From: an uncultured Collinsella sp.
Lineage (GTDB): Bacteria > Actinomycetota > Coriobacteriia > Coriobacteriales > Coriobacteriaceae
Assembly: GCA_900541055.1 (NCBI GenBank)
Contig: UQHZ01000019.1
Span: 1 to 35,945, forward strand
Direction of reading: 5' to 3'
DNA: 35,945 nucleotides
Below, one piece after another: positions 17,226-26,430 of this stretch (the first letter of the stretch is position 1; each line of letters begins with the position of its first letter). A program made the translations under genes and the position numbers. The notes under the pieces are model-generated. The model saw nothing but the letters and a program-made list of their open reading frames with translations, did not search any database and was not told the origin of the DNA.

Positions 17226-18236
17226 ATGGCTCGCGAGGGCGCTCGTTCTAAGGATTCGGCTAAGCCTGGCATCAAGGAAGTTGCAGCGGTGGCGGGGGTT
17301 TCGCCCACTACGGTATCTCGCGTGCTTAATAATCGCGGCTATATTAGCCAAGAGACCCGCGATAAGGTCCATGCCGCGATGAAGCGCATCAACTATACGC
17401 CCAACGATATCGCCCGTGCCATGCTCAACGGTCGCCTGAATCTAATAGGTATGATCGTCCCCTATGTCAGCAGCCCGTTTCATGCTCAAGCGGTCCAAGC
17501 CGTTGAGCGTACCCTGGCCGAAAACGGTTTTAAGATGTTGCTGTGCAATAGCGCCAATCGACCTGATCTTGAGCGTTCTTATATCGATATGCTTCGGCGC
17601 AATATGGTTGATGGCGTCATTGTCAACTCGCTTAATATCGGTGCCGAGGCGTATGCCGAGATGGGTTTGAGTCTGGTTGGTATCGACTGCGACCTTGGCG
17701 AGGCCTCTGTTCAGATTGCGAGCGACAGCTATAGCATCGGCGAACTTGCCACGCGTCGCCTGATCGATGACGGATGTTCACGCATCCTGTGTCTGCGCAG
17801 CAATAGCCGCATGCGCATGCCTGCCAATAAGCGTACCGATGCCTACCTCGATGTTGTTGAGCAGGCCGGTTTGCCCGCGCTTGTCCGTGAGGTCGAGTTC
17901 GTTAAGCCCGACGACGAAAAGAGCGCGGTCGTTGCGAAGATCCTCGATGAGAACCCCGATATTGACGGCATCTTTGCGGGAGACGACACGATGGCGGCTA
18001 TCTGTCTTAACGTGATGAAGCAGCGCGGCTTGAGCGCTCCGGGCGATATTAAGGTCGTGGGCGCGGATGGTGCCCGCCGCACTATGACGTTTATGCCTGA
18101 CTTAACAACCGTACGCCAAGATATCGATCGCATCGGAGAGCTCGCGGCGCAATCCATCATTGCTCTTGTTAACGGCGAAAAGCCCGAATCGAATATCAAG
18201 CTCCCCGTTGAACTCATTGAGGGTAAAACCGCGTAG
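17226..18236 (+). CDS. LacI-family repressor of the sucrose/fructan locus
   Basis: A 336-residue regulator. Residues 15-60 form the LacI helix-turn-helix and hinge (IKEVAAVAGVSPTTVSRVLN). Residues 70-330 are a periplasmic-binding-protein-like sensor domain (LIGMIVPYVSSPFHAQ opening, DGIFAGDDTMA). It should bind the AAACG-N2-TGACAT sites around it and release them when the sugar or sugar phosphate accumulates; the ligand is inferred. The ATG at 17226 follows a GGGGGAGGG ribosome site, and an in-frame codon at 17205 is less likely. Four related operator sites flank the gene. Confidence 0.92.
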   Translation: MAREGARSKDSAKPGIKEVAAVAGVSPTTVSRVLNNRGYISQETRDKVHAAMKRINYTPNDIARAMLNGRLNLIGMIVPYVSSPFHAQAVQAVERTLAENGFKMLLCNSANRPDLERSYIDMLRRNMVDGVIVNSLNIGAEAYAEMGLSLVGIDCDLGEASVQIASDSYSIGELATRRLIDDGCSRILCLRSNSRMRMPANKRTDAYLDVVEQAGLPALVREVEFVKPDDEKSAVVAKILDENPDIDGIFAGDDTMAAICLNVMKQRGLSAPGDIKVVGADGARRTMTFMPDLTTVRQDIDRIGELAAQSIIALVNGEKPESNIKLPVELIEGKTA

Positions 18237-18289
18237 TTCATCCCGTGCCAAAAGAATTCCTCAAACACCTCTGATGACCGTTCGCCGGC

Positions 18290-18306
18290 ATATGTCAACC
18301 GTTTGC
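18290..18306 (-). promoter_or_regulatory. Third operator-like site (reverse orientation)
   Basis: Read on the minus strand it is GCAAACGGTTGACATAT, three mismatches from the tandem operators 35 bp downstream. It could support repressor looping. Confidence 0.5.
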
Positions 18307-18340
18307 CGACGACTGGAACTGCGAAAAGACGTATTGGTGT

Positions 18341-18377
18341 GAAAACGTTTGACATATGAAAACGATTGACATATCTT
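18341..18377 (+). promoter_or_regulatory. Tandem operators within the sucrose operon promoter
   Basis: GAAAACGTTTGACATAT (18341-18357) is followed at once by GAAAACGATTGACATAT (18358-18374), 16 of 17 identical. A promoter is embedded: TTGACA at 18349-18354, 17-base spacer, TATCTT at 18372-18377. The first operator covers the -35 and the second fills the spacer, so a bound LacI protein would block RNA polymerase. Confidence 0.75.
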
Positions 18378-18420
18378 GCAGTTGTACCGAGTTAGTATCT
18401 CGTGAGAAAGGAAGTCTCGG

Positions 18421-19803
18421 ATGCACAAGGTGTATTACCAGCCTGAGGGAATTTGGGTAGGCGACATCATGCCGTACGGCGAGGACGGCACGTTCTATCT
18501 CTATCATCAGCGTGACACGCGAAACCCCGGACCTTTCGGAGAGCCGTTTGGCTGGGCACTCGCGACAACCAAGGACTTCGTCAATTACAAAGACTTTGGC
18601 GAGAGCCTTGAGCGTGGCGGCGACGAGGAAGTCGACCAGTATGTTTATGCTGGCACGGTGTTTAAGGTGGGCGACAAGTACCATGCGCTCTACACTGGTT
18701 GCAATCGCGATAAGGTCAAGGCACGCTTGATGAAGCAGGTTCTTCTTCACGCAACGAGTGACGACGCCGTCAAGTGGGAGAAGAACATCGCCGAGACGCT
18801 GCTTCCGCCCCAGGAGGGTTACGATGACCGCAACTGGCGCGATCCCTTTGTGCTTTGGGATGAGGAGAACGAAGAGTACATGCTCATCCTCGGCACGCGT
18901 GTGGGCGAGGACAAGCGTCTGATGACTGGTCGTCTGGTCAAGTTCACCTCCAAGGACCTGGATACCTGGGAGTTCCAGGGCGACTGGTGGAATCCGGGCC
19001 TGTACACCATGTTCGAGATGCCTGATCTCTTTAAGATGGGCGACTGGTGGTATCTGGTGTTCTCCGAGTACAGTGATGGCAACAAGACCCGTTACCGCAT
19101 GTCTCGCTCTATCAACGGTCCTTGGATCACTCCTGCGGACGATTCCTTCGATGGCCGCGCGTACTATGCCGCGCGTACCGCATTTGACGGCGAGCGCCGC
19201 GTTCTCTTTGGTTGGGTTCCTACGCGTGACGAGGGCGGCGACCCCAGCTCTTACCTGTGGGGTGGCACCTTTATGCCCCTCGAGATCGTTCAGCGTGCCG
19301 ACGGAACGCTCGGCACCAAGCTTCCTGACAGCATGCTTGGCGCCTTTGGCGAGGCCAAGGCAGTCGAGGCCTTTGAGCTTTCCTGCGAGTCGGGCAAGGT
19401 CGAGCAGGTGCTCGCCGCGGATGCCGGTTCCACCTATATGCTCGATGCCGACATCGAGCTCGCCGGTGACGCTGCCGGCTTCTCGGTGAAGCTTGCCGAG
19501 GACGCCGAGTCCGGTCTTGCCTATGAGTTCCGAGCCAACCTGCGTGAGGGCAAGCTCGAGTTTACGGCGGCCCCCCAGTATCCGTGGTTCCAGGTCAACA
19601 ACATGGGCCTCGAGCGTCCGTTGTTCTTTAAGGGCGAGGGCACTCATCATGTGCGCCTGGTCGTTGACGACGATATCGCGACCATCTTTGTCGATGATGT
19701 TGCGCTTAACGCTCGATTCTGCAATAAGCAGGGCCAGGGTGTGGCGCTGACGGTCACCGACGGTACGCTTAAGTGCGCAAATGCAACGATCGCGTCTCTG
19801 TAA
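18421..19803 (+). CDS. GH32-like beta-fructosidase with variant nucleophile motif
   Basis: A 460-residue glycoside hydrolase of the GH32 type, without a signal peptide, so cytoplasmic. An N-terminal five-bladed propeller (about 1-310) is followed by a beta-sandwich (about 330-460). The nucleophile motif is WVGDIMPY (D15) instead of WMNDPNG, the transition-state Asp is D141 in NWRDP, and the acid/base Glu is E199 in EMPDLF instead of ECPDLF. All three catalytic acids are kept but the subsites differ from the sucrose-6-phosphate hydrolase two genes on. A different fructoside (phosphorylated oligosaccharide or difructose) is therefore likely. It is first in the LacI-controlled operon. The exact substrate is unknown. 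Confidence 0.85.
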   Translation: MHKVYYQPEGIWVGDIMPYGEDGTFYLYHQRDTRNPGPFGEPFGWALATTKDFVNYKDFGESLERGGDEEVDQYVYAGTVFKVGDKYHALYTGCNRDKVKARLMKQVLLHATSDDAVKWEKNIAETLLPPQEGYDDRNWRDPFVLWDEENEEYMLILGTRVGEDKRLMTGRLVKFTSKDLDTWEFQGDWWNPGLYTMFEMPDLFKMGDWWYLVFSEYSDGNKTRYRMSRSINGPWITPADDSFDGRAYYAARTAFDGERRVLFGWVPTRDEGGDPSSYLWGGTFMPLEIVQRADGTLGTKLPDSMLGAFGEAKAVEAFELSCESGKVEQVLAADAGSTYMLDADIELAGDAAGFSVKLAEDAESGLAYEFRANLREGKLEFTAAPQYPWFQVNNMGLERPLFFKGEGTHHVRLVVDDDIATIFVDDVALNARFCNKQGQGVALTVTDGTLKCANATIASL

Positions 19804-19848
19804 TGGCATCAAAACGTCTTATGATTTCGTAAAGGAATGGAGAGGAAC

Positions 19849-21300
19849 ATGGACTACAAAGTAGTGTCTCAGCAAGTCGTCGATAACGTCGGCGGTCTGG
19901 AGAACATCGAGGGCGCCACGCATTGCGTTACGCGTCTGCGTCTGGTGCTCAAGGATACGAGCAAGTACAACAAGGCCGAGCTCGAGAACATCGATGGCGT
20001 CAAGGGCGTGCTGTACAACAGCGGCCAGCTCATGATCATCTTCGGTACCGGTACCGTCAACAAGGTCTACGATGAGTTTATGGCTCTGACGGGCGTTAAG
20101 GAGATCAGCGCTTCCGAGGTCAAGGGCGCCGAGGCGGATAAGAAGGGCAAGTTCTTCTCGGTCCTCAAGGTATTCTCGGACATCTTTATCCCCATCATTC
20201 CCGCTTTCGTCGGCGCTGCTATCATCATCGGCCTTAAGTCGCTGATCGTTGCCAACGGCCTCTTTGGCATGGAGGGCAGCCTCGCCGATCACAGCGAGTT
20301 CCTCAAGAACCTCGCAAGCTTCTTTGCCATTATCGCCACCACCTTCGACTACCTACCCGTCCTGGTTATGTACAGCGCGGTCAAGCGTTTTGGCGGTAAC
20401 CCGATCCTGGGCATCCTCGTCGGTATCGTCATGGTTCACCCGAGCCTTATGAACCGCAACACGTTCGTTATGGACCCGACGGGTGCTGAGTACTGGAACT
20501 TCGGTCCGCTCTCCATTCCCATGGTTGCTTTCCAGGGCGGCGTGTTCCCTGCAATCCTGACTGCCTGGTTTATGGCCAAGGTCGAGAAGATTGCCCAGAA
20601 GTACATCCCCGAGGTCGTTTCGTTCGTCTTTGTCCCGACCGTTACCCTGATTCTTGCTAACGTCGCCCTGTTCACCGTGTTCGGCCCGCTCGGCAACCTG
20701 ATCGGCGACGTCCTCGCTGGCGTAATCGATGTCCTGTACAACAGGATGGGCGTCTTTGGCGCCTTTGTTTTCGCCGCGTTCCTGCAGCCGCTCGTCGTTA
20801 CCGGTACGCATCAGTTCATCCAGGGTATTGAGGCCAACCTCGTTGCCACGACCGGCTTCAACTACATCCAGGCTATCTGGTCGGTTTCCATCATCGCCCA
20901 GGGCGGCGGCGCCATCGGCATGTACCTCATTCACAAGAAGCACTCCAAAGAGCGCAACATCTGCATGTCGTCCTTTATCCCGACGCTGGTCGGTATCTCC
21001 GAGCCCGCAATCTTTGCTGCAAACATGCGCTACTCGATCATTCCGTTCGTCTGCGCTTGCATCGGTGCAGGCTGCGGCGGTGCCTTCGTGAAGCTCTTTG
21101 AGGTGCGCGCCATCGGTCAGGGTCTGACCGGCGTGCTTGGCCTGCTCATAGTCACGCCCGAGACGCTCGTGTGGTATGTGGCCGGCAATCTCATCGCCTT
21201 CATCGTGCCGATCGTCTTGATCTTTGCCTACAACAAGGCAAAGGGCGTGCCAACCACCGATGAAGAGGGCGCTGGCGCTGGCTTCGACGTTAGCTTCTAA
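19849..21300 (+). CDS. PTS EIIBC component, sucrose type
   Basis: A 483-residue membrane permease and phosphotransferase. The EIIB domain (1-85) has the phosphorylated Cys26 in THCVTRLRL. The EIIC domain (about 105-470) has roughly ten membrane segments and the family's GTHQFIQGIE and GISEPAIF motifs. It imports a disaccharide, probably sucrose, while phosphorylating it. No EIIA domain is fused, so a separate glucose-type EIIA must supply phosphate. The ATG at 19849 has GGAGAGG 3 bases upstream. Genes for two fructosidases flank it, which supports sucrose or a fructo-oligosaccharide as substrate. Confidence 0.92.
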   Translation: MDYKVVSQQVVDNVGGLENIEGATHCVTRLRLVLKDTSKYNKAELENIDGVKGVLYNSGQLMIIFGTGTVNKVYDEFMALTGVKEISASEVKGAEADKKGKFFSVLKVFSDIFIPIIPAFVGAAIIIGLKSLIVANGLFGMEGSLADHSEFLKNLASFFAIIATTFDYLPVLVMYSAVKRFGGNPILGILVGIVMVHPSLMNRNTFVMDPTGAEYWNFGPLSIPMVAFQGGVFPAILTAWFMAKVEKIAQKYIPEVVSFVFVPTVTLILANVALFTVFGPLGNLIGDVLAGVIDVLYNRMGVFGAFVFAAFLQPLVVTGTHQFIQGIEANLVATTGFNYIQAIWSVSIIAQGGGAIGMYLIHKKHSKERNICMSSFIPTLVGISEPAIFAANMRYSIIPFVCACIGAGCGGAFVKLFEVRAIGQGLTGVLGLLIVTPETLVWYVAGNLIAFIVPIVLIFAYNKAKGVPTTDEEGAGAGFDVSF

Positions 21301-21336
21301 TTGAGCCGTTCAGCGTAATCTGAGGATAAGTCCATT

Positions 21337-21380
21337 TGGGGAAGGGCGTTCGGCTCGTGTGAGTCGAGCGTCCTTCCCCA
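21337..21380 (+). terminator. Intercistronic hairpin before the S6P hydrolase gene
   Basis: TGGGGAAGG (21337-21345) pairs exactly with CCTTCCCCA (21372-21380), with further pairing inside. There is no T-run, so it more likely stabilises mRNA or reduces downstream expression. Confidence 0.55.
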
Positions 21381-21401
21381 TAGACGAGAAAGTCAACGGC
21401 G

Positions 21402-22844
21402 ATGTTTAATCAAAAAAATAAGGTGACACGCGCGGACTATGAGCAATGGCGTGCCGGACAGGATGAGACGGCGGGTCGCATCGCGTCCGACCCCGATAGG
21501 CTCCTGTTCCATGTGGAGCCTGAGCTTGGCTGGCTCAACGATCCCAACGGTTTGGTGCAGATCGGTGATACGTATCACATCTATCACCAATACGATCCAT
21601 TCGATGCTGCGCATGGCGGTCCAGTGCTTTGGAATCATCTGACAACAAAGGATTTTGTGACGTACGAGAATTGCGGCCCTGTGCTGTTCCCCGATTCCGA
21701 TTTGGATTCGAGCGGAGCGTATTCTGGTTCTGCCTTTGTACACGACGGCAAGATTCACTACTTCTATACCGGCAACGTCAAGCATTTTGACCGCGATGAT
21801 TACGACTACGTGTTGACGGGCCGTGAGCAAAACCAAATTCATATGGTTACCGAGAATCCCGACGAATTGGGCAAGAAGCGTGTGGCTGTTGGGCCGGTCG
21901 ATTACCCCGACGATATCGGTACGCACGTACGCGACCCCAAGATCCTTGAACACGATGGTATCTACTACATGGTTCTGGGCGCTCGTACGAAAGACGACCG
22001 CGGCTGCGTGCTTGTCTATACTTCGCGCGATCTAGAGGATTGGAGCTATGCGACGCGCATTGAGCTGGGCGAGAAGTTTGGTTTTATGTGGGAGTGCCCT
22101 GATCTATTTGAGCTTGATGGCGAGCTAATTCTCGTTTGCTGTCCGCAGGGCGTGCCCGCCGATGGTTGGCGTTACCGCAATCCGCACCAGTGCGTGTGGT
22201 TCTCCATCGAGGCCGATTGGGAGGCGCCGAGCTTTAAGATCACCGGGCAGGGCATGCCCCCGATGGTCGATGCCGGCTTTGATTTCTACGCGCCGCAGTC
22301 CTTTGAGGATGCTGCGGGTCGGCGTTTGATGATCGGGTGGTCTGGTTGCCCCGATGCGACGGCAGAAAACCCGACGGTGGCACGCGGGTGGCAGTGCGCG
22401 TTGACGGTGCCGCGAGAGCTGAGCATACGCGATGGTAAGCTCTGTCAGCAGCCGGCGCACGAGATTGAGAAGATGCGCGGCGACTGCGTTCGCGCGACAG
22501 GCGGTGAAACCGTTGAGGAGCCGGGCCGCCTGTTTGATCTTGTGGTTTCCTGTGAGGGCGCCAAGATGGTCGAGCTCGAAATCCGCAAGGGTGTCTTTGT
22601 GCGTTATACGGACGGGATGCTTACCCTCGATATGGGTGACAAAAGCTATGGGCGCGACCAGAGGTCGATTGAGCTCGGCGAGCTTCGCGACCTACGCGTG
22701 CTTTCGGACACTACGATGGTCGAGATTTTTGCAAATGGCGGCGAGGCGGCACTTACGAGCCGTACCTATTCGCCGGCGGTTCCGGCGATGGAGCTGCATG
22801 CCGAGGGTGCGGCATCGATGAATTTCTACCGCCTCGTGCATTAA
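21402..22844 (+). CDS. scrB: Sucrose-6-phosphate hydrolase (GH32)
   Basis: A 480-residue cytoplasmic invertase with canonical GH32 residues: nucleophile D47 in WLNDPNG, D178 in VRDPK and acid/base E231 in ECPDLF. An N-terminal propeller (about 35-330) is followed by a beta-sandwich to the end. It splits sucrose-6-phosphate from the PTS into glucose-6-phosphate and fructose. It is last in the LacI-regulated operon, 101 bp after EIIBC. The ribosome site is weak (GAGAAAG about 11 bases before the ATG at 21402), consistent with lower expression behind the hairpin. Confidence 0.93.
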   Translation: MFNQKNKVTRADYEQWRAGQDETAGRIASDPDRLLFHVEPELGWLNDPNGLVQIGDTYHIYHQYDPFDAAHGGPVLWNHLTTKDFVTYENCGPVLFPDSDLDSSGAYSGSAFVHDGKIHYFYTGNVKHFDRDDYDYVLTGREQNQIHMVTENPDELGKKRVAVGPVDYPDDIGTHVRDPKILEHDGIYYMVLGARTKDDRGCVLVYTSRDLEDWSYATRIELGEKFGFMWECPDLFELDGELILVCCPQGVPADGWRYRNPHQCVWFSIEADWEAPSFKITGQGMPPMVDAGFDFYAPQSFEDAAGRRLMIGWSGCPDATAENPTVARGWQCALTVPRELSIRDGKLCQQPAHEIEKMRGDCVRATGGETVEEPGRLFDLVVSCEGAKMVELEIRKGVFVRYTDGMLTLDMGDKSYGRDQRSIELGELRDLRVLSDTTMVEIFANGGEAALTSRTYSPAVPAMELHAEGAASMNFYRLVH

Positions 22845-22991
22845 CCGTGCATGGAGTACGATTGGACTTGCTGGGCGGAATGTGTCGCAGTTACCGCGGC
22901 CAACTACCGCTTACCGCATATAGCGACCGTTTGCGGAATAAGTAACCCTCCTTAATAAACCGTATGGAATCCTAGATAAGCACGGAGTTTT

Positions 22992-23040
22992 CCAAGGAGA
23001 CGCTGTCCTTTGTTGTGTGCAAGGGGCGGCGTCTCTTTGG
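22992..23040 (+). terminator. Likely terminator of the sucrose operon
   Basis: CCAAGGAGACGC (22992-23003) pairs with 23029-23040 at 11 of 12 positions, with an inner CCTT/AAGG. It lacks a good T-run. Confidence 0.5.
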
Positions 23041-23048
23041 TGCTTGGA

Positions 23049-23066
23049 CACTGTTGTACAACAGTG
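23049..23066 (+). promoter_or_regulatory. Perfect 18-bp palindrome upstream of degV
   Basis: CACTGTTGTACAACAGTG is fully self-complementary without a spacer, as expected for a dimeric repressor site (TetR-like, for example). It lies about 55 bp before the degV start. Confidence 0.6.
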
Positions 23067-23120
23067 CGGCGGCGCGTGCCATGTATTGAAAAGCCAATGT
23101 CGAGATGGGTCGTGATAATA

Positions 23121-23975
23121 ATGGGCAAGTACGTAATCGTGGTTGAGTCTGGGTCGGATGTGACGCCGGAGCTCTGCGAGCGCTACGGCATCGTGCGCGT
23201 GCCCATGCATGTCACGATTGGTGACGAGACCGTCGAGGACGGCTCGATCGATCCGCTCGAGATTTATTCGCGCTGCAACGAGTTTGGCGTGATGCCCAAG
23301 ACCAGCGGCTGCGCGCCTGCGGATTTTGCTCACGTGTACGACCGCATTCACGCTGAGCAGCCCGATGCGACTATTCTGCATCTCGCGTATTCCGAGGCCA
23401 CGACTTGCTCGCATCAATCATCGAAGATCGCCGCCAAGGGTCGCGACTACGTGTTCTCTATGGACACGCGCTTTGTCTCGGTAGGCCAGTCGCTCGTTGT
23501 CGTCGAGACCGCCAAATACATCGAGGCTCACCCCGATGCCACCGTCGACGAGATCTTTGCATTTACGAATTCCGTCATGGACCGCGTGCTGCTGGGCTTT
23601 GTTCCTACCGATCTTGCCTTTCTTAAGGCGGGCGGTCGCTTGTCCAACGTCGCATTCCTTGGCGCCCATCTGCTCAAGATTAAGCCCTGCATTGAGGTGA
23701 CGGGCGGCAAGTTCGTGGCGACCAAGAAGTTCCGCGGCTCTATGCTCAAGTGCGCCCGCGCCTTTATTGACCACATGGTTGCGAAGGGCGAGATTGACTA
23801 CTCGCACATTGGCCTGGCGTATTCGGTGGGCCTTTCCCAGGAGCTGCGCGATGACATGGAGGTCTATGCGCATGATCTGGGCTTTAAGGACGTTACCTGG
23901 ACTCAGGTCGGCGGCGTCATCTCGAGCCATTGCGGCCCGACCGCCTTCGGTGCGGTGCTCACGCTTAAGGCGTAA
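23121..23975 (+). CDS. DegV family protein (fatty-acid binding, FakB-like)
   Basis: A 284-residue two-domain protein of normal DegV length. It opens MGKYVIVVESGSDVTPEL, has the TSGCAP stretch near residues 58-63 where the family binds the fatty-acid carboxylate, and has FLKAGGRLSN and IKPCIEV in the second half. FakB proteins present exogenous fatty acids to the kinase FakA; no fakA is nearby, so the role is by family only. The start is uncertain: ATG 23121 fits the family, and ATG 23097 in the same frame would add eight residues. Neither has a strong ribosome site. Confidence 0.88.
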   Translation: MGKYVIVVESGSDVTPELCERYGIVRVPMHVTIGDETVEDGSIDPLEIYSRCNEFGVMPKTSGCAPADFAHVYDRIHAEQPDATILHLAYSEATTCSHQSSKIAAKGRDYVFSMDTRFVSVGQSLVVVETAKYIEAHPDATVDEIFAFTNSVMDRVLLGFVPTDLAFLKAGGRLSNVAFLGAHLLKIKPCIEVTGGKFVATKKFRGSMLKCARAFIDHMVAKGEIDYSHIGLAYSVGLSQELRDDMEVYAHDLGFKDVTWTQVGGVISSHCGPTAFGAVLTLKA

Positions 23976-24149
23976 AGGCCGCAGGCGAGCGTTCTTCAGC
24001 CTGACATCTCGACGTAGCCCCCAGCCATGGTGATGGGGGATAGATTAAAACGTGCCGTTCTAGTCCGAGACGTTTAAACGCAAACGCATGGGCTAGAATG
24101 ACTCTGGCATTTTAATTGGTTGCATCCAAGGAGAGGCAAGGTAGCGCGA

Positions 24150-24968
24150 ATGGCAGAAATGACGCTTGAGGGTGTGGACGCTCGTCCCGAGGACTCTGCG
24201 TTTGCCCTTGGCCGCGTGCATTCGATCGAGACGATGGGAACGGTCGACGGACCCGGCATCCGCTTTGTGGTGTTTGTTCAGGGCTGTCCCATGCGCTGCG
24301 CGTATTGCCACAATCCCGATACCTGGTCGGTCAACGGCGGCACCATGGTGACCGTCGAACACCTGATGGATGAGTTCCAGAGTAACCACGAGTTCTATCG
24401 CAGCGGTGGCATTACGGTGTCCGGCGGCGAGCCGCTCCTGCAGCCCGAGTTTTTGGCCGATCTGTTTCGTGCTATGCATAACAACCCCGATGGCCGTGTA
24501 CATACCTGCCTAGATAGCTGTGGCTATGCATTTGACCCCAACCACCCCGAGAAGTTCGATGCCGTGCTCAACGAGACCGACATGGTACTGCTCGATATTA
24601 AGCATGCCGACCCGGTCGAGCATAAAAAGCTGACCGGTTGCGATCCCGCACGCATCTTGGCGTTCGGCGATGAACTTGCACGTCGCAAGATCAAGGTCGT
24701 TATCCGCCACGTGGTGGTGCCGGGCATTACCGACACGGTGGAGGAGTGCGAGAAGCTCGGTCGCCTCATCGCTCCATGGCACAACGTGGTGGGCCTGGAA
24801 ATGCTGCCGTATCACACGATGGGTGTCGTCAAGTACGAGCAACTGGGCATTCCCTATAAGCTTGAGGGCGTACCTCAGATGGATACCGCGCGCATGCCCG
24901 AGCTGCGCAATGCCGTTATGATGGGCATGAAAAAGCGCCGCGCGGAACTCAAAAACGCCATTGGCTAG
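24150..24968 (+). CDS. pflA: Pyruvate formate-lyase-activating enzyme
   Basis: A 272-residue radical-SAM enzyme. The iron-sulphur motif CPMRCAYC has Cys46, Cys50 and Cys53 (C-x3-C-x2-C), followed by HNPDTW. GGEPLLQPEF contacts S-adenosylmethionine. It abstracts hydrogen from the PFL glycine, here presumably Gly58 of the small protein encoded at 16570. It is separated from the pfl genes by 7 kb containing the sucrose locus and degV, whereas in many bacteria pflA directly follows pflB. The ATG at 24150 has AAGG 8 bases and GGAGAGG 13 bases upstream. TAGAAT at 24094 may be its -10 box. Confidence 0.95.
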   Translation: MAEMTLEGVDARPEDSAFALGRVHSIETMGTVDGPGIRFVVFVQGCPMRCAYCHNPDTWSVNGGTMVTVEHLMDEFQSNHEFYRSGGITVSGGEPLLQPEFLADLFRAMHNNPDGRVHTCLDSCGYAFDPNHPEKFDAVLNETDMVLLDIKHADPVEHKKLTGCDPARILAFGDELARRKIKVVIRHVVVPGITDTVEECEKLGRLIAPWHNVVGLEMLPYHTMGVVKYEQLGIPYKLEGVPQMDTARMPELRNAVMMGMKKRRAELKNAIG

Positions 24969-24984
24969 CGGGCCATTTTCGCTC

Positions 24985-25029
24985 CCCAAGGGCACTCATT
25001 GGGGACAGACTTAAATGAGTGCCCCTGGG
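24985..25029. repeat. REP-like palindrome with GGGGACAGAC loop
   Basis: CCCAAGGGCACTCATT (24985-25000) pairs with 25014-25029 at 15 of 16 positions. The loop contains GGGGACAGACTT, the core typical of RAYT-associated REP palindromes. Confidence 0.75.
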
Positions 25030-25042
25030 CACCTAGTTGATT

Positions 25043-25073
25043 GCTAAAGAGCCCCGTCCTTAAAAGACTGCTC
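25043..25073. repeat. Decayed half copy of the 33-bp-arm palindrome
   Basis: GCTAAAGAGCCCCGTCCTTA and the next 11 bases closely match the right arm at 1759-1788, but the opposite arm is missing. Confidence 0.65.
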
Positions 25074-25232
25074 TCTGGGTTGCGGTGAGATGCGCAACAG
25101 AATCGTGCCATTTGGATAAATACGCTTGTGGTTTCTTTAAAGACACCTTAAACGCCGCTGAATATCTTTGGAAAGAAATGCCTGCTCGGTATCATACTGC
25201 TCGTATATAAACGGTGGCAGTCAGGAGACCAC

Positions 25233-26351
25233 GTGCGAAACATCGCATCGCGGGACGAGTATGTGCCGCAGCATGGCAGCAGATATAAGACGAAGGGCAC
25301 GTCTTCGCGTGGCCTTGCCGGCGCTCGCATCCGCGTGAGGAAGATTGCCGCCATTGGGATGCTAACGTCGGCGGTTATTATCCTCGGAATTACCGTTAAA
25401 ACCTACGCCTCGGAGCGAATGGCACACTCAGATGCGTCAACGGTACAGACGCAAAACAAAAAGGTCTCTGAATCTAAAGTCACCGCAAGTCAAACCCTGT
25501 CGACAGCGAACCTCAAGACGGGGCTTTCGAAGGCGGACTTTAACGATATTCCCTCAGGCGATACCGTGCAGACCTTCTCACTGGTTGATGACCAGATCCT
25601 CGCCCTGGAGGATGAGAACCTCGCCGCACTCCAAGATGCCCTTGATCAGGCCCAGGAATTGGGCGATGTGGGCGTGGTGTTTTACGATTTGTCGAGCGGC
25701 AAGGGCGTGACGTATAACGCCGATGTCGAGGTTTACGGCGCGAGTAGCTACAAGGCACTCTATGCGTTGTACATCTGCGAATCCCTGGTCGAGACGGGTC
25801 AGGTCTCACTCGATGATTCCCTTGGCACCTATGGTGGCTATAACATGGGCTGGCAGACGGTGCGCGACCTAATCGAGGCCGCGGTCGTTAATTCGGATAA
25901 CGATTCGTTTATTGCGTTACGCGCGGCGTTTGACCATGCCGGTTACGAGGATTGGATTGTCAGTCTTGGCATCGATTACGATACCGCGCTCGATCCGATG
26001 AGTGATTTTCCCACCTATTGCCCGCGCACTTCTGCTAGGTTATGGCGTGAGATGAGCGAGTATCTGAGCACGGATACCGAGACTTCACAGTGGTTGTCGG
26101 GCCTTCTGGCATCAACATCGCGCTCGTTTATTCGCGATGGCATTGCGGACGATCAGGTCTCGGTGCGCAACAAGGCAGGCTGGATCAGCGAGGACGGTTG
26201 CTATTCGACATGTGATGCCGGACTGATCGACGTCGACGGCCATAGCTATGTTATGAGCATCATGACGTCGATGCCGTGGAGCGACCAATCGAGTGAGGCC
26301 GTGGCCGCGATTGCAAAGGCGCTCTATGATGTGCGGTCCTCGTTGGCCTAG
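25233..26351 (+). CDS. Membrane-anchored serine hydrolase, class A beta-lactamase fold
   Basis: A 372-residue protein. A basic N-terminus leads into one membrane segment (about 37-57), then a Ser/Thr-rich stalk (60-120) and a catalytic domain (about 125-372) outside the cell. The penicilloyl-serine transferase motifs are S171-S-Y-K174, S221-D-N and K314-A-G, the last a variant of KTG. A true beta-lactamase would need the omega-loop Glu, which I cannot place, so a cell-wall-related hydrolase is equally possible. The start is GTG at 25233 with AGGAG 6 bases upstream. Confidence 0.85.
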   Translation: MRNIASRDEYVPQHGSRYKTKGTSSRGLAGARIRVRKIAAIGMLTSAVIILGITVKTYASERMAHSDASTVQTQNKKVSESKVTASQTLSTANLKTGLSKADFNDIPSGDTVQTFSLVDDQILALEDENLAALQDALDQAQELGDVGVVFYDLSSGKGVTYNADVEVYGASSYKALYALYICESLVETGQVSLDDSLGTYGGYNMGWQTVRDLIEAAVVNSDNDSFIALRAAFDHAGYEDWIVSLGIDYDTALDPMSDFPTYCPRTSARLWREMSEYLSTDTETSQWLSGLLASTSRSFIRDGIADDQVSVRNKAGWISEDGCYSTCDAGLIDVDGHSYVMSIMTSMPWSDQSSEAVAAIAKALYDVRSSLA

Positions 26352-26430
26352 CGACTTCGTAAAAAGTGAAAGAGCCAAAATGCTGGTACCATACCGTGGA
26401 TAAGCAATTTGCACGGATTTGGGGGATGGC

